Below are positions 6,527 through 8,045 of a DNA stretch of 8,045 nt, piece after piece. The first letter of the stretch is position 1. Every line of letters starts with the position of its first letter. Origin of the DNA: DATKLX01 sp035542155 (GTDB lineage Bacteria > Chloroflexota > Anaerolineae > Anaerolineales > Anaerolineaceae); contig DATKLX010000089.1 in NCBI GenBank assembly GCA_035542155.1, forward strand, positions 1-8,045. Reading direction: 5' to 3'. A program made the position numbers and the translations under genes. The notes beneath the pieces were generated by a model. It saw only the letters and a list, made by a program, of their open reading frames with translations. It was not told the origin of the DNA and did no database searches.

Positions 6527-7027
6527 ATGATGCCAGGGAAATTCCCATTGCCTCCAGTAATCGACCTACCACATGATGCCCCTCAATCGTACACGGGAAG
6601 TAGATACACATATGATGGAAAGCACGTCGATCTGGACAAAATAGAAGAACAAATTATCCAGGAAAACGCCCCAATCCTTGCCGAGTTCAAGGGTTGGCTA
6701 GTAGCCCAAGGGTATTCGAAAAAGACCGTTCGGAAGCACTGTAGCAACGCCGAATTGTTTGCCAGTTTTCTTTACTTTCGAGAACCCTACCGCCGCCTTG
6801 TACAGGCAAATGACGCCAATCTTTATATGTTCTTTTCTCATTTTGTGAAAGATCATGTCGCGGGTGCAAAAGAAGAAATCTTGGCACTCCCAGCATCCTT
6901 GAAGAAGTTGTTCACATGGATGGGAGAAGCGGGTTATCTTTCCCAGAGTGATACTACTCATTTAGCTGAAGAAATATGGGAGGGGAGAAAGGAATATCTG
7001 GAGGAAATCCGCGAGACCGGGAATTGA
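6527..7027 (+). CDS. Stand-alone tyrosine-recombinase core-binding (SAM-like) domain protein
   Basis: The protein has 166 residues. Residues 48-142 read like the N-terminal core-binding domain of phage-type integrases: 'apiLaeFkgWLvaqGYSkKTvrkHcsNaelFasFL', then a helix around 'dvnLymFfshFvkdh'-like sequence, and 'lpaSLkkLFtWMgeaGyL'. The C-terminal catalytic domain (the Arg, His-x-x-Arg and Tyr nucleophile region) is absent; the protein stops soon after the helical domain. The C-terminus 'TTHLAEEIWEGRKEYLEEIRE' resembles small free-standing proteins of this type that I recall from clostridia and methanogens, so it is probably a real family rather than a truncated integrase. Expected role: DNA or protein binding without strand cleavage; not proven. 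Two ATGs (6527, 6530) are possible. AAAGGA (6517-6522) sits 4 and 7 nt upstream of them, so 6530 may be the real start. It converges on the HTH gene across a hairpin. Confidence 0.72.
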   Translation: MMPGKFPLPPVIDLPHDAPQSYTGSRYTYDGKHVDLDKIEEQIIQENAPILAEFKGWLVAQGYSKKTVRKHCSNAELFASFLYFREPYRRLVQANDANLYMFFSHFVKDHVAGAKEEILALPASLKKLFTWMGEAGYLSQSDTTHLAEEIWEGRKEYLEEIRETGN

Positions 7028-7067
7028 ATCAAGAATCCTGCTGAGGAATATGGCTCATCAGTAAATT

Positions 7068-7084
7068 GGTTATTCCAGATAACC
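7068..7084 (+). terminator. Small hairpin between convergent genes
   Basis: GGTTAT (7068-7073) pairs with ATAACC (7079-7084) around TCCAG. It immediately precedes the larger hairpin at 7086. Alone it is too weak to call a terminator, but it may add to termination. Confidence 0.35.
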
Positions 7085-7085
7085 G

Positions 7086-7127
7086 AAAAATCAAGAAACA
7101 GGCTCCACAGCCCATTTCTTGATTTTT
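7086..7127. terminator. Bidirectional terminator between convergent genes
   Basis: AAAAATCAAGAAA (7086-7098) and TTTCTTGATTTTT (7115-7127) are exact 13-bp reverse complements. Inside, GGCT (7101-7104) pairs with AGCC (7109-7112) around CCAC, with a 2x2 internal loop between the stems. Because the stem starts with five A and ends with five T, a U-run is produced on transcripts of either strand. This suits two genes that end 58 and 36 nt away. Confidence 0.8.
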
Positions 7128-7163
7128 GAAATCCATCGGGGCTAATTTGTGTTTTCCTTGGCC

Positions 7164-8045
7164 TTATCCGTAGAAGGAAGAACCGTTATAAACAATTCCG
7201 TCTGATTTTATGGCAACTTCCTCTTTCGTCGACACCTTGACTAAGCCATATTGAACGAATATGGAGTAGACCTTTGGATTTTTCAACAACCCCCTCGCCG
7301 AATAACCAACTTTTCTGGCTATCGCCGTCTGGGTTAGTCGTCGATTTTTCAATTGTAGGTCCCAGATCGCTTGTTGGACCATTTCTTCCAGGCAAGGTTT
7401 CGATTTCTCAGCAAATCGCGCAAGGACTCTCCGCAGTGGGAGGGATCTTCGGATCAGATTGCGATCAATTCCAGCTAAGCGGCAGAGAGCCGTTATCTCC
7501 AAATGACCCTTTTGCTGGATCACCAACGGGATCATCTGCTCGACACGGTGGAGCATCTCGCCCTCTTTCTCTCGGTTAGCTCCCCAAACTTGCTCCTGAT
7601 GCGCTTGCCGGATTTCGCGCAATGCTTGTACGACATCCGGTTTTCCGTGGGGATGGATCGACTTCAAACCCATCGCTCGGGTGATCGCCTCTCGGGTTAT
7701 GGGTTTACCAGACTGTTTGAATTCAGTCACCTTGGCCAATATTTTCTCGGCAAGGTCATCGACGCGATCTACGGAACGAATGATCGGTTTTCTCTTCCTC
7801 ATAATAACTTCCGATTCCTGTTTTTTCACTTCAACAGATTCCCAATCCTGTGGAGATGAAGCAACCTCAATACAGGATTTCAAGGAAACCCCCAGAAATT
7901 CGGAATACTGGATAAGGTCATTCAATGTGCCTGCCCCTTCTTCCTGGCTGCCGGTTTCCAGCTTTTTGAGAATGTGCGCCTCCAGGTTCGTCTCTCGAGC
8001 AGCAGCCGCAAGGGTCAGGTTGCGAGCTTTTCTGACCCTGGTCAA
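7164..8045 (-). CDS. Multi-HTH DNA-binding protein: XRE/HTH_25-like N-terminus plus three repeated HTH-like units (5' partial)
   Basis: The gene reads leftward and the frame is still open at the window edge. The TTG at 8045 happens to be in frame, but the HTH begins almost at once, so a few N-terminal residues are probably missing. Numbering from the edge, residues 3-60 (RKARNLTLAAAARETNLEAH, then ILKKLETG) resemble a Cro/XRE or RodZ-type HTH_25. A variable linker ends in a basic patch at 83-91. Three similar units follow at 113-146 (ITREAITRAMGL...PDVVQALREI), 179-211 (LEITALCRLAGIDRNLIRRSLPLRRVL) and 233-266 (LTQTAIARKVGYSARGLLKNPKVYSIF). They share the pattern I-T-x-x-A-I-x-R-x-x-G followed by a Pro and a hydrophobic helix. 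The C-terminal units remind me of TnsD/TniQ-like target-site proteins, but I see no zinc motif or TniQ domain. No catalytic motif is visible. Likely a sequence-specific DNA-binding protein; its target is unknown. Confidence 0.7.
   Translation of the reverse strand: MTRVRKARNLTLAAAARETNLEAHILKKLETGSQEEGAGTLNDLIQYSEFLGVSLKSCIEVASSPQDWESVEVKKQESEVIMRKRKPIIRSVDRVDDLAEKILAKVTEFKQSGKPITREAITRAMGLKSIHPHGKPDVVQALREIRQAHQEQVWGANREKEGEMLHRVEQMIPLVIQQKGHLEITALCRLAGIDRNLIRRSLPLRRVLARFAEKSKPCLEEMVQQAIWDLQLKNRRLTQTAIARKVGYSARGLLKNPKVYSIFVQYGLVKVSTKEEVAIKSDGIVYNGSSFYG

Overview
The window looks like chromosomal DNA from a member of the Chloroflexota, most likely class Anaerolineae. This rests on my recognition of the large TPR protein (N-terminus MAKIPLRIYNREIE, then a Pro/Glu/Ala-rich body with many P-D-W-L motifs), on a primary sigma factor with a very acidic N-terminus, and on a DUF4340 protein upstream. 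No database search was possible, so the assignment is probable rather than certain.

Positions 1-6021 are a housekeeping segment, all on the + strand: the 3' end of a DUF4340 gene, an AT-rich gap with a probable promoter and a structured leader, rpoD (primary sigma-70 factor), a strong hairpin terminator, a 1079-residue TPR protein with a repetitive low-complexity centre, a hairpin, ndk (nucleoside diphosphate kinase, TTG start with a strong ribosome binding site) and a tRNA-Asp(GTC) gene with its own extended -10 promoter and an encoded CCA end. The hairpins between the genes suggest mostly separate transcription units rather than one operon.

The character changes just after the tRNA. Positions 6022-6526 are AT-rich and non-coding and carry a cluster of six copies of a short motif. 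Its right arm is CGTAGAAAA, its 5-nt centre is usually GTAAN, and in several copies there is an inverted left arm close to TTTTCCACG; one copy is a perfect 11-bp inverted repeat. Two genes follow, facing each other across a long hairpin that probably terminates both. One (+) encodes a 166-residue protein that looks like a tyrosine-recombinase core-binding (SAM-like) domain without a catalytic domain. The other (-), cut by the window end, encodes an N-terminal XRE/HTH_25-like domain followed by three similar helix-turn-helix-like units.

The 3' end of a tRNA gene is a classic integration site. A tRNA followed by dyad repeats, a catalytic-domain-free recombinase-like protein and a multi-HTH DNA-binding protein suggests an accessory island, or a small undescribed DNA-binding or recombination system, at 6022-8045. 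That functional link is inference: no integrase catalytic domain, transposase or duplicated tRNA end is visible here.
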